This document shows positions 53,303 to 61,869 of a DNA stretch of 64,000 nt, in pieces. The translations under genes and the position numbers were made by a program. This DNA is from Hydrogenothermaceae bacterium (lineage in GTDB: Bacteria; Aquificota; Aquificia; Aquificales; Hydrogenothermaceae). The stretch spans positions 124,001 through 188,000 of the forward strand of contig JAOABH010000003.1 in the NCBI GenBank assembly GCA_026418455.1. Direction: 5' to 3'. Each line of letters begins with the position of its first letter. The first letter of the stretch is position 1. The notes under the pieces were generated by a model that had not been told where the DNA came from, made no database searches, and saw only the letters and a list, made by a program, of their open reading frames with translations.

Positions 53303-54154
53303 TTAAAACTCTATTATGTAGATTATGTATTTAATTTTAGGTTCAAACAGGTAATTTGATAAAACCGGAATAACTTTAATTTTTAAGATACCTATAACAA
53401 AATCTTTAATTATGTTATTTTTTATAGCTTGCAGGATATCTACTTTTTTCTTTTCTAAAAATGGGAAAGTTTGAAATATATTACCACCTATAGTGGAATC
53501 TTTTGTATATCTAAAACCTGCCATCTGAAGTAATGTCTCATTTACATATTTTATATTGTTATTGCTATCTGTAACTATAATACCATCAGATATACTATCT
53601 ATAATTTTACAGTTTAGTTGGTGAATTTGATGTAATTCTAACTGTTTTTCTAAATTTTTAAAGGCGATTGCTATTATCTTTACCATACTCTCAACATACT
53701 CTAAATCTTCTTTAGTAAATGATGGAAACTTATTTACTGCAATAAATACCCCAACAGGAGTTTCTTTGAAGAATATTGGAACGGAGAGCATTGTTTTTGT
53801 AGGTGATATATTATCTACATTTTTCCAACATTCATGGTATTTTAAAGTTTTATCTATAGAATCTAAAAGTTGCCTATCATTGATATCATCTATTATCAAG
53901 GATTTTCTGTTTTTAAATGTATAACCGGCAATGCTGGGTATGTCTAAAGGTATTGTTAACTTTTCTCCAATTTTTGCCTGAAAAACTATAGATTTTAAGG
54001 AGTTGTCTTCTTTATCATAGATAAATAAAGTGGCTCTTTCTGCTTTTAGCTTTTCTCTTATATGTGAAGATACATTGTGTAAAAAATCCTCTACTGATTC
54101 TTGCGAGAATAACTCCTCTACTAAGTTATAAAAATCTTCATTTAAATTTATCAT
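53303..54154 (-). CDS. GAF-PAS sensory protein without an output domain
   Basis: The 283-residue protein has a GAF domain (about 15-165; KAERATLFIYDKEDNSL, TMLSVPIFFKETPVGVFIAVNK) and a PAS domain (about 185-283; SISDGIIVTDSNNNIKYVNE). There is no kinase, GGDEF or helix-turn-helix part. It probably senses a small ligand or redox state and acts by protein contact. It overlaps the proS stop by 4 bp and is 1 nt from pilB, so a link to pilus control is plausible but unproven. Confidence 0.82.
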   Translation of the reverse strand: MINLNEDFYNLVEELFSQESVEDFLHNVSSHIREKLKAERATLFIYDKEDNSLKSIVFQAKIGEKLTIPLDIPSIAGYTFKNRKSLIIDDINDRQLLDSIDKTLKYHECWKNVDNISPTKTMLSVPIFFKETPVGVFIAVNKFPSFTKEDLEYVESMVKIIAIAFKNLEKQLELHQIHQLNCKIIDSISDGIIVTDSNNNIKYVNETLLQMAGFRYTKDSTIGGNIFQTFPFLEKKKVDILQAIKNNIIKDFVIGILKIKVIPVLSNYLFEPKIKYIIYIIEF

Positions 54155-55839
54155 AATAATCCCTTTAATAAGCTATCCATATCCTCTAAATTAACAAGAT
54201 CTTTTATGGATCCATCTCGTTTTTGGTATTCTACTTTTCCTTCTTGTAGTGATTTTCCTATAACTATTCTGTGTGGAATGCCTAAAAGGTCAGCATCTTT
54301 AAATTTCATTCCTGCCGATATATCTCTCTCATCAAGTAAGACCTCTACTCCTTTCTCTTTTAATTTTCTGTATATATCAAATCCAACCTCCATGGCTTTT
54401 TCATCTTTTGTATTTAAAATCAAAATGTGTATTTTAAACGGAGCTACATTATCAGGCCATATGATACCTTTATCATCGTGGTACTGTTCAACGATAGCTG
54501 ATATAAGTCTGCTTACACCTATACCGTAACATCCCATTATTATTGGTTTTTCTTTTCCGTCTTTATCAACAAAGTTTGCATTCATAGCTTTTGAGTATTT
54601 TGTACCAAGGAGGAAGATATGTCCTACTTCTAATCCTGTGGTTTCCTTCAATGGTGAGTGACATACAGGACAAGGGTCTCCTTCCTTTGCAGTTCCAAAA
54701 TCATAAAATCCTTCTATTTTAAAATCTCTTGGGATATTTACATTTATGTAGTGGTAATCTTTTTCATTTGCACCAACAACAAAGTTGTGTAAATCCTCAA
54801 CTGATTTATCTGCTAGTATAGGTATATTTAAGCCTATAGGTCCGGCAAAACCTTCTGGAATACCTAAACTTTCAAGTTCTTCTGGATTTGCAAGTCTAAC
54901 TTCAATGGCTTTTAAATGGTTTGTAAGTTTTGTTTCATTTAACTCTATGTCTCCTCTTATTAAAACTGCTACATAATCTTTTTCATCTGCTTTGTATATA
55001 AGTGTTTTTACTATCTTTGTTATAGGAACTTTTAAGAAGTTAGCTACTTCTTCTACTGATTTTATTGATGGAGTATATACTTTTTCTTTTTCAAGTAGTG
55101 GTTCTGGGGGTAATTTATGACGATGGAATTTGGCAGCTTCCACATTAGCTGCATATCCACATTTTTCACAGTATACTATATGGGCTTCTCCGCTTGGAAC
55201 CTTCACCACAAACTCATGGGAGAATTTTCCACCAATAGCACCAACATCTGCTTCCACCATTAGGTAGTCAAGTCCAAGCTCTTTAAATATCTTATGGTAA
55301 GCATCTTTCATCACTTCATAAGTTTTTATGGCATCTTCTTCAGATACATCAAAAGAGTAGCCATCTTTCATAATAAACTCTCTACCTCTTATGAGTCCGT
55401 ATCTTGGTCTTGCCTCATCTCTAAATTTTGTCTGTATCTGATAAAAGTTCAGAGGTAAGTCTTTGTATGATCTTACATTTTTTCTAACTAGATCTGTTAT
55501 CGTTTCTTCATGGGTAGGTCCAAGGGCAAAGTCTGTGTCTTTTCTGTCCTTTAATCTAAACAGCTCTTTACCGTAAACATCCCATCTTCCTGTTTCTTTC
55601 CACAGTGATGCTGGAGTAAGTATAGGAAGAAGTAATTCCAAAGCTCCAGCATTATCCATATGTTTTCTTATTATATTTTCTATCTTTTTTAAAACTCTAA
55701 AGCCAAGAGGTAAGTATTCATAAATTCCGGCTGCTAACGGTCTTATAAATCCAGCTCTCACTAAATATATATGACTTGGAACTATAGCATCGGCAGGATT
55801 CTCTTTTAAAGTAGGCATAAAAAATTTACTTGCTAACAA
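54151..55839 (-). CDS. proS: Prolyl-tRNA synthetase (bacterial type with editing insert)
   Basis: The 562-residue protein is a class II synthetase: motif 1 around LPLGFRVLKKIENIIR, LGPTHEETITDLVR, RYGLIRGREFIMKDGYSFD (motif 2), the YbaK-like editing insert (about 235-380, VEEVANFLKVPITKIVKTL), motif 3 GIGVSRLISA and a C-terminal anticodon-binding domain. It charges tRNA-Pro. It lies 43 nt after the cobA copy of the sulfate operon, with GGAGG upstream of the ATG. Confidence 0.95.
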   Translation of the reverse strand: MLASKFFMPTLKENPADAIVPSHIYLVRAGFIRPLAAGIYEYLPLGFRVLKKIENIIRKHMDNAGALELLLPILTPASLWKETGRWDVYGKELFRLKDRKDTDFALGPTHEETITDLVRKNVRSYKDLPLNFYQIQTKFRDEARPRYGLIRGREFIMKDGYSFDVSEEDAIKTYEVMKDAYHKIFKELGLDYLMVEADVGAIGGKFSHEFVVKVPSGEAHIVYCEKCGYAANVEAAKFHRHKLPPEPLLEKEKVYTPSIKSVEEVANFLKVPITKIVKTLIYKADEKDYVAVLIRGDIELNETKLTNHLKAIEVRLANPEELESLGIPEGFAGPIGLNIPILADKSVEDLHNFVVGANEKDYHYINVNIPRDFKIEGFYDFGTAKEGDPCPVCHSPLKETTGLEVGHIFLLGTKYSKAMNANFVDKDGKEKPIIMGCYGIGVSRLISAIVEQYHDDKGIIWPDNVAPFKIHILILNTKDEKAMEVGFDIYRKLKEKGVEVLLDERDISAGMKFKDADLLGIPHRIVIGKSLQEGKVEYQKRDGSIKDLVNLEDMDSLLKGLL

Positions 55840-55882
55840 CTTAAAACCTCCGGAGGATTTTATAACAAGATATTTTACTAAA

Positions 55883-56647
55883 CTAATGATTTAAATTCAT
55901 CAGGATATAGGGTTGATTTCTTATTAAATCCTCTATGTCTGCAAATTTATGACAAAGTTTTACTACTTCGCCAAACATGATTATGGCTGGAGTTTCAACA
56001 AGTTGTGCTATTTTTTCAATATCTCTTAATGTCCCTGTAACAACCTTTTGGTTTTTCCTTGAGATATTGCTTATAATTGCTGTAGGTATTTCAAGGTCTA
56101 TATTTTGCCTTATAGCTTCTTCTTTAATTTCTTTTACTCTACTTAAGCCCATTAATACAATAGTTGTATGATTGGGGATCTTTAATAATTCTATCCAGTT
56201 TTTATTAAATTTATTTCCCTTGATATGAGCTGATACCACAGAAAAACTTGATGAAAATTCTCTAAATGTTACCGGTATACCGGTGGATAGAGCAGAAGTT
56301 ATACCCGGAATAATTTCCACATCAATTCCTTTACTTTTTAGATATATTAACTCTTCTCCTCCTCTTCCAAAAACGTAAGGGTCTCCACCTTTTAACCTTC
56401 CAACAACTAAATTTTCTTTAGCAAACTCATACATAAATCTATTTATCTCTTCTTGTTTTACACTGTGTTTACCTTTTTGTTTCCCAACATAAATAATTTT
56501 TACACCTGGCGGAATAAGTTCCAGTATCTCCTCAGATATTAAATGATCTACCAACGCTATATCTAAATTTTTGATAGCTCTTACAGCCTTAACAGTTAAC
56601 AGATCTGGATCACCAGGTCCACAACCTATTATATAAACTTTTCCCAT
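55883..56647 (-). CDS. cobA: Uroporphyrinogen-III C-methyltransferase (sulfate-operon copy)
   Basis: The 254-residue SUMT has VYIIGCGPGDPDLLTVKA, GRLKGGDPYVFGRGGEEL and VLMGLSRVKEI. It is a paralogue of the copy at 14910, sharing long identical blocks such as NLDIALVDHLI and YVGKQKG. It makes precorrin-2 for the siroheme of sulfite reductase. Here the SAM-site motif is the canonical GGDP, unlike SGDP in the nitrate copy. It follows sat by 15 nt in the cysH-TSUP-sat-cobA operon. Confidence 0.91.
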   Translation of the reverse strand: MGKVYIIGCGPGDPDLLTVKAVRAIKNLDIALVDHLISEEILELIPPGVKIIYVGKQKGKHSVKQEEINRFMYEFAKENLVVGRLKGGDPYVFGRGGEELIYLKSKGIDVEIIPGITSALSTGIPVTFREFSSSFSVVSAHIKGNKFNKNWIELLKIPNHTTIVLMGLSRVKEIKEEAIRQNIDLEIPTAIISNISRKNQKVVTGTLRDIEKIAQLVETPAIIMFGEVVKLCHKFADIEDLIRNQPYILMNLNH

Positions 56648-56662
56648 TTTTTTGCTCCCTTT

Positions 56663-57817
56663 TCATCTGTTAATAGCCCATTTTATTAATACATCAGCAA
56701 CTTCCAGTCTAGAGAATTCCTTAGGAGGTCTCTTTCCTTCCCTTAGCATTGCTCTCACTTTTGTTCCGCTTAAATGAAGGTGATCTTCTTTAGAATGTGG
56801 ACAAGTTTTCGAGAATGCCATATTTTCACATTTTGTGCAGTAAAAAGAGTGTTCAAACTTTAAAGGCTGTATTCCAAGCTCATCTTTAAGCTGTTCCACA
56901 AATTCCTGGGCTTCATAGGTCCCATAGTAATTTCCTACTCCTGCATGGTCTCTGCCTATTATCATATGAGTTGCACCGTAATTTTTTCTTATTAGCATAT
57001 GGTGGACCGCCTCTCTTGGACCAGCATAATGCATTGATGCAGGTAGTACCGATAAGTGAACTTTTTCTTTGTTAAAATAATTATCTATCAGTACTTCATA
57101 GCATTTCATTCTTACATTTGCCGGTATATCATCTGGCTTTGTTTCTCCAACAAGAGGATGTATCAATACTCCATCCATAAGTTCAAGAGCTACTTTTATA
57201 ATATACTCGTGGGCTCTGTGTATTGGATTTCTTGTTTGAAAAGCTACTATATTTTTCCAGTTTCTTTTCTTTATATTTTCTCTAACCTGTGCAGGGTCTA
57301 AATAATATTTTTCATCTATACCTTCTCTTACAGGTCTGTTTAGAAGTCTTATTATTTCACCACCTATAAAGTTGCTTCCTGAGCTTTTTACAACTTTTAC
57401 CCCCGGATGTTCTATATCTGTTGTGTTGAAAATATTTCTGCAGTAATTTTCAATATCTAATTTAAATTTATCTTCTATAAGCATAATGGCTATTGGTCTA
57501 TTGTTTTTATCATATAGAGCTACTTCATCAGCTATTTTCACGTCTTTAAATATATCCTCGGGAATTGGTAAAACTATAGGAATAGACCATAAAAGTCCAT
57601 TTTTAAGATGTATATTATTGATAACTTCTTCTGCATCTTCTTTTGTCAAAAATCCATTTAGTGGGGAAAATCCACCGTTTGCTATCATCTCGCAATCACT
57701 TACATATCTGTCAGCTATTACAATTTTTTTAAGTTTTTCTGCTTTTTCTATTAAATCTTTTCTCTCTTCTTCAGTAGCTATCTTGTTTATTAATTTACCT
57801 CCATGAGGATTGAGCAT
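56663..57817 (-). CDS. sat: Sulfate adenylyltransferase (ATP sulfurylase)
   Basis: The 384-residue single-domain enzyme has FQTRNPIHRAHEYIIKVAL (the QTRNPxHRAHE site, shown in part), LVGETKPDDIP and GRDHAGVGNYYG. A C-terminal zinc site (CTKCENMAF, CPHSKEDHLHLSGT) is as in thermophilic bacterial enzymes. There is no APS kinase domain. It makes APS from sulfate and ATP. Within an operon with APS reductase and CobA, and with sulfite reductase across the promoter, the direction is assimilatory. Confidence 0.95.
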   Translation of the reverse strand: MLNPHGGKLINKIATEEERKDLIEKAEKLKKIVIADRYVSDCEMIANGGFSPLNGFLTKEDAEEVINNIHLKNGLLWSIPIVLPIPEDIFKDVKIADEVALYDKNNRPIAIMLIEDKFKLDIENYCRNIFNTTDIEHPGVKVVKSSGSNFIGGEIIRLLNRPVREGIDEKYYLDPAQVRENIKKRNWKNIVAFQTRNPIHRAHEYIIKVALELMDGVLIHPLVGETKPDDIPANVRMKCYEVLIDNYFNKEKVHLSVLPASMHYAGPREAVHHMLIRKNYGATHMIIGRDHAGVGNYYGTYEAQEFVEQLKDELGIQPLKFEHSFYCTKCENMAFSKTCPHSKEDHLHLSGTKVRAMLREGKRPPKEFSRLEVADVLIKWAINR

Positions 57818-57836
57818 TTTTTAACCTCCTTCTACT

Positions 57837-58598
57837 TTAAATTTTTTTTAATAAAAACCCAAAAGATAAAAATATAATGAAGAAATAAAGTGCTATCTTG
57901 AGCTTGTCTTGAGATACCTTAGGAGATATAAAAGCTCCAACAAAAGCTCCAATAACTCCACTTAATATCAGTTTAGTTGCAATCACTTCATCTACATTTC
58001 CTAAGGAATAATGTACAGAACCGGCAACTAACGATAGTATCAGACCATGAACTATATCGCTTCCGACTATTTTCGAAGGAACCAACGGACAAACTGCCAT
58101 TAATATGGCAGTTACTAGAACACCTGAGCCAATAGATGTTAATCCTATCTCAAACCCTATAATAAATCCAAGTAAAGATATAAGATAAGGTCTGTTTCTT
58201 ATATCTATATCTATTAAATCTTTTTTAATATATGATTTATAAAATGAGAAAATTACAGAGATAAATATAAGTAAAACAACTAAGATAGGTAGTAGTTTAT
58301 TAACTAAGATAGGATATTTTTCATTGAGTAGATGTAAACTGTAACTACCCAGAATTGTCCCTGGAACACTTCCGAAAGCCAAAAAAGATATTAGCTTTGT
58401 ACAGATCGACCTTCTATATACATAAACAGAAGCAGCAGCTATTTTTGTAATACCTGCAAAAAGAAGACTAGTTCCAATAGCAGTAGTAATAGGAACATTG
58501 AAGAATAAAACCAATGTTGGGGTGGTTAACATACCTCCCCCAAGTCCAGTTATTCCTATAACAAATCCTAATATAGCTCCTATTATCAGTATTTCCAT
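57837..58598 (-). CDS. TSUP (TauE/SafE) family membrane permease
   Basis: The 253-residue protein has about eight membrane segments and the TSUP signature in both halves: GFVIGITGLGGGMLTTPTLV and EIGLTSIGSGVLVTAILM. TSUP proteins move sulfite, sulfate or organosulfonates; between cysH and sat the likely cargo is sulfate import, although export of excess sulfite cannot be excluded. The true start is ATG 58598, overlapping the cysH stop (TAATG), with GGAGAAAG upstream; the longer in-frame start at 58631 lies within cysH. Confidence 0.87.
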   Translation of the reverse strand: MEILIIGAILGFVIGITGLGGGMLTTPTLVLFFNVPITTAIGTSLLFAGITKIAAASVYVYRRSICTKLISFLAFGSVPGTILGSYSLHLLNEKYPILVNKLLPILVVLLIFISVIFSFYKSYIKKDLIDIDIRNRPYLISLLGFIIGFEIGLTSIGSGVLVTAILMAVCPLVPSKIVGSDIVHGLILSLVAGSVHYSLGNVDEVIATKLILSGVIGAFVGAFISPKVSQDKLKIALYFFIIFLSFGFLLKKI

Positions 58599-59311
58599 TA
58601 TTCTTTCTCCGTAAATGTATGTAAACCACATTCTAATTTCCCTTTACCAGCCCATCTACCAGCCCTTTCGTCATCTCCTTCAAGGACAGGTTTTGTACAA
58701 GGAGCACACCCTATACTTAGATAGTTTTTATCGTAAAGAGGATTGTATGGTAGTTTATTTTCTATAACATAAGTCCATACATCCTTTCTTTTCCAATCTG
58801 CTATTGGATTAACTTTAAGAATATGCTTTCCTGAAGGAATAGGAATCTTATGGATTTCTAATTTCCCTATATTTGCCCTGGTAGGAGATTGATCTCTTCT
58901 CATTCCCGTAATCCATACATCAAGATCTTCCAAAGCTCTTTTCAAAGGCTCTACTTTTCTTATTTCACAGCATTTGTCAGGATTTTTTTCATAAAGTTTC
59001 TCTCCGTATAGTTTATCCTGTTCTTCTATAGATATAAGAGGTTTAATGACTTTTAAATTTAGTTTCCACTCTTCTCTTAACCTCTCAACTAACTGATAGG
59101 TTTCAGCAAAATGAAAATCTGTGTCTATAAAAATTATTAAAGCATCTGTTTTTATTTGTTTTATCATATGGATAATAGCAATATCATCAGCACTAAAAGA
59201 AGATGTAAATCCGACATTCTCAAAATTTTCATAGACCCATTTTAAAAGTTCTTTTGCAGTTAGATTTTCAAAATACTCGCTTTTTTCCTTTGCAAACTTT
59301 TCTGTAAACAT
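58598..59311 (-). CDS. cysH: Adenylylsulfate (APS) reductase, thioredoxin-dependent
   Basis: The 237-residue PAPS/APS reductase has SFSADDIAIIHM (phosphate loop), KCCEIRKVEPL and IGCAPCTKPV. The CC...CxxC pairs bind a 4Fe-4S cluster and mark the APS-using type. The C-terminal ECGLHTF holds the catalytic Cys that forms the S-sulfo intermediate. It reduces APS to sulfite. First gene of the leftward operon behind a near-perfect -24/-12 promoter; ATG after GAGAGGTGG. Confidence 0.94.
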   Translation of the reverse strand: MFTEKFAKEKSEYFENLTAKELLKWVYENFENVGFTSSFSADDIAIIHMIKQIKTDALIIFIDTDFHFAETYQLVERLREEWKLNLKVIKPLISIEEQDKLYGEKLYEKNPDKCCEIRKVEPLKRALEDLDVWITGMRRDQSPTRANIGKLEIHKIPIPSGKHILKVNPIADWKRKDVWTYVIENKLPYNPLYDKNYLSIGCAPCTKPVLEGDDERAGRWAGKGKLECGLHTFTEKE

Positions 59312-59346
59312 CTATCCACCTCTCTACTTTAGTTTTCAAGATATAT

Positions 59347-59362
59347 AGCAAAAGATGTGCCA
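59347..59362 (-). promoter_or_regulatory. Sigma-54 promoter of cysH-TSUP-sat-cobA
   Basis: On the minus strand TGGCAC (59362-59357), 5 nt, then TTGCT (59351-59347): a full match to TGGCAC-N5-TTGCW. The start is expected near 59336, 25 nt before the cysH ATG. Confidence 0.82.
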
Positions 59363-59415
59363 ATTTTTTCAGACAGGAATATCAACACTTCATAACTTTT
59401 ACAATTCACTGTGAT

Positions 59416-59450
59416 GGCTAAAAAATGTTCAAGTTGGCGATTTTTTAACC
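59416..59450. promoter_or_regulatory. Inverted repeat midway between two sigma-54 promoters (candidate shared enhancer)
   Basis: GGCTAAAAAAT (59416-59426) and ATTTTTTAACC (59440-59450) are inverted 11-nt arms with one mismatch and a 13-nt spacer. The centre (59433) is exactly halfway between the GG pairs of the cysH and sulfite reductase -24/-12 promoters, about 72 bp from each. Probably bound by the activator encoded at 61870. Confidence 0.65.
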
Positions 59451-59503
59451 AATCTTACATTTGTTACATACTTTAAAAACTTGAAGATAGTTAGATATAA
59501 ATA

Positions 59504-59519
59504 TGGCATAGATATTGCT
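59504..59519 (+). promoter_or_regulatory. Sigma-54 promoter of the sulfite reductase-activator operon
   Basis: TGGCAT (59504-59509), AGATA, TTGCT (59515-59519) fits the -24/-12 consensus with one deviation and exact 12-bp GG-to-GC distance. Start expected near 59530; the ATG at 59560 follows GGAGGA. Confidence 0.82.
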
Positions 59520-59559
59520 TATAAGAATACAAATTCTAATTTGAAGGAGGAAATTCCAG

Positions 59560-61848
59560 ATGGAGATCTTATATGAGAATTACAAAGAAGATGTTAAAGA
59601 GTTTATAAATATGTATAAAAGATACAAAGAAGGGGAAATATTTGAAAGTGATTTTAAAAATTTTAGACTTAAAAATGGTATATACGGACAACGTCAGCCT
59701 GGTTTTCAGATGGTAAGGATAAAGATACCTGGAGGACTTTTATCAACTAAGCAGATGAGAGAAATTGCAGATATTGGAGATGAATTCTCAAATGGAGTGG
59801 CTCATATAACCACAAGACAAGATATACAGTATCATTGGATAAAGATAGAGGATGTTCCACAGATAATAGAGAGAGTAAATAAAGTAGGACTTACAACTAA
59901 GGATGCTTGTGGAAACACTGTGAGAAATATAGTTGTAAGTTATTTAGCCGGTGTCTGTCCTAATGAACCATTTGACGTCCTATCCGTTTCAAGACAGATA
60001 GGAAAAAATTTTCTTGGATTGTTTGGGGATCTTCCAAGAAAATTCAAAATTGCTTTCTCTTGCTGTGAGAAACATAGTTACTTAATTCTATTCAACGATA
60101 TTGGTTTTGTTCCTGCTATAAATAATGGAAAGGCTGGTTTCTATGTCTATTTAGGAGGAGGATTGGGAGATAGACCAAAATTGGCTTATAAATATTCTGA
60201 TTTTGTAGAAATAGATAAACTTTCTGCTTTTATTAAAAGTGTCCTTACTGTATTCGATAAATATGGAGATCGAAAAAATAAGAGAAGGAACAGAATGAAG
60301 TTTTTGATTGAAAATTTAGGATTTGAGAAGTTTTTGGATTTAGTAAAGGAAGAATTAGAGCATCAGGAATCTCTATTTGAAATAAAAACGCAAATTTATT
60401 ATAACGATGACAACTTTATAGAAAGTTGTCTTCCTGTTTCCGAACATAAAGATTTTAATATATGGATATCTACCAATGTTATACCTCAAAAACAACAAGA
60501 TCTTTTCACAGTGGTTATAAAAGTAAACTTAGGAAATATAACTACAGTTAATTTAAGATATTTAGCAGACATAGCTGAGAAATACTCCTTGATTACCAAA
60601 ACAACCCAAGAACAGAATATAGCTTTCTTGAATGTTAAAAAAAGTGATCTGTATAACATATATAATGATCTAAAATTAAAGGGTCTCAATCACTTTGGAT
60701 CGAACACATATCTTGATATAACTGCTTGTCCAGGAAGTGAAACATGTGCTTTGGGTATAACTTCTTCCAGAGATTTAGCTCGAGCTATATATGAAAATCT
60801 ACCAAAAGATGAGGATAGTTTAAACAGGCTAAAAAATGTTAAAATAAAAATAAGTGGTTGCCCAAATTCTTGTGCCCATCATCATGTAGCTTCTATTGGA
60901 CTTCATGGAGTTGCAGAAAAAATTGATAACACTTTAATTCCTTCATATTTCTTACATATAGGAGGAATTGGAGATTTAAATAATGCAAAAATAGGGGCAA
61001 GTATAATTAAGATTCCAGCAAAAAATGTTCCAGATGTTATAAATTTATTACTGAATAAGTATTTAGAAGAATCCAATGGAGAAAGTTTTGAAGAATTTTA
61101 TGAAAAATTTGATAGAGATGAACTTAAAACCATGTTAGAAAAGTTCAGAAAATTTCACAAAGAGGATTTAGAATATAATAAAGATTGGGGTTCTGACAAA
61201 GAGTTTTTATTAGAAGATTTAGGTGTTGGAGAGTGTGCTGGAATCATAGCGGATAAAGTTGAAGAAAACTTAAGAGAAGCGGAGAGAATGATAAAGCAAG
61301 CTTATACGCATATTAGTAAAGGCTTCCCTGATGATGCACTATTACATCTGAAAAAAGCTATTGATTTGATAACGACGGGGCTTTTGATTCCTTTTGGAAT
61401 TAAAGCAGAAGGTGAGAAAGCTGTGGAGAAATTTGTAGAAAATATCATAGGAAGGAAGCTTATTAAAGAAGAATATATAGATATCCTTACAGATTTAGAA
61501 ATCTATAAAGATGTAAAATTGCTATATAATAAGGTTAATAGCTTCTATGAAGATTCAAAAAGGGTTTATTTGGATTTAAGGAAAAAAACCGAAGAAAAAT
61601 TTGAAAAGGGAGAAGTAGAAAATAAAAGAAAAGAAATTTTAAATTTAAAAGGTGTGGAATGTCCATTTAACTATGTCCAAGCAAAGTTAAAAATTAGAGA
61701 GATGCCTGTGGGAGCTATTTTGGTAATCAATATAGATAACCAAGAAAACGCTGTAAGTGTTGCAAATAGTTTAAAGGATGACGGTCATGAAATTGTAGAC
61801 TTTTACCAAGATGATAAAGAATATACAATTATTGTAAGAAAGAGATAA
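59560..61848 (+). CDS. Siroheme sulfite reductase fused to a helical domain and a C-terminal TusA domain
   Basis: The 762-residue protein starts with a siroheme/4Fe-4S reductase (about 1-540; ligands C390, C396 in CPGSETC and C434, C438 in CPNSC). A helical segment follows (about 575-690; IKQAYTHISKGFPDDALLHL) that resembles HEPN-like bundles, then a TusA domain (about 691-762; LKGVECPF with C701). By operon context it reduces sulfite with ferredoxin. The TusA part could carry the product sulfur as a persulfide; this is inference. It is paralogous to NirA at 15668. ATG start with GGAGGA upstream; the activator gene follows by 21 nt. Confidence 0.88.
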   Translation: MEILYENYKEDVKEFINMYKRYKEGEIFESDFKNFRLKNGIYGQRQPGFQMVRIKIPGGLLSTKQMREIADIGDEFSNGVAHITTRQDIQYHWIKIEDVPQIIERVNKVGLTTKDACGNTVRNIVVSYLAGVCPNEPFDVLSVSRQIGKNFLGLFGDLPRKFKIAFSCCEKHSYLILFNDIGFVPAINNGKAGFYVYLGGGLGDRPKLAYKYSDFVEIDKLSAFIKSVLTVFDKYGDRKNKRRNRMKFLIENLGFEKFLDLVKEELEHQESLFEIKTQIYYNDDNFIESCLPVSEHKDFNIWISTNVIPQKQQDLFTVVIKVNLGNITTVNLRYLADIAEKYSLITKTTQEQNIAFLNVKKSDLYNIYNDLKLKGLNHFGSNTYLDITACPGSETCALGITSSRDLARAIYENLPKDEDSLNRLKNVKIKISGCPNSCAHHHVASIGLHGVAEKIDNTLIPSYFLHIGGIGDLNNAKIGASIIKIPAKNVPDVINLLLNKYLEESNGESFEEFYEKFDRDELKTMLEKFRKFHKEDLEYNKDWGSDKEFLLEDLGVGECAGIIADKVEENLREAERMIKQAYTHISKGFPDDALLHLKKAIDLITTGLLIPFGIKAEGEKAVEKFVENIIGRKLIKEEYIDILTDLEIYKDVKLLYNKVNSFYEDSKRVYLDLRKKTEEKFEKGEVENKRKEILNLKGVECPFNYVQAKLKIREMPVGAILVINIDNQENAVSVANSLKDDGHEIVDFYQDDKEYTIIVRKR

Positions 61849-61869
61849 ATTTTTATATGGTGAAGTTGC

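Noticed and set aside
59397-59414. TTACA-N6-TGTGA as a second enhancer or a CRP-like site in the cysH-sulfite reductase gap
   Set aside because: Single imperfect copy with no positional support, unlike the central 11-nt inverted repeat.
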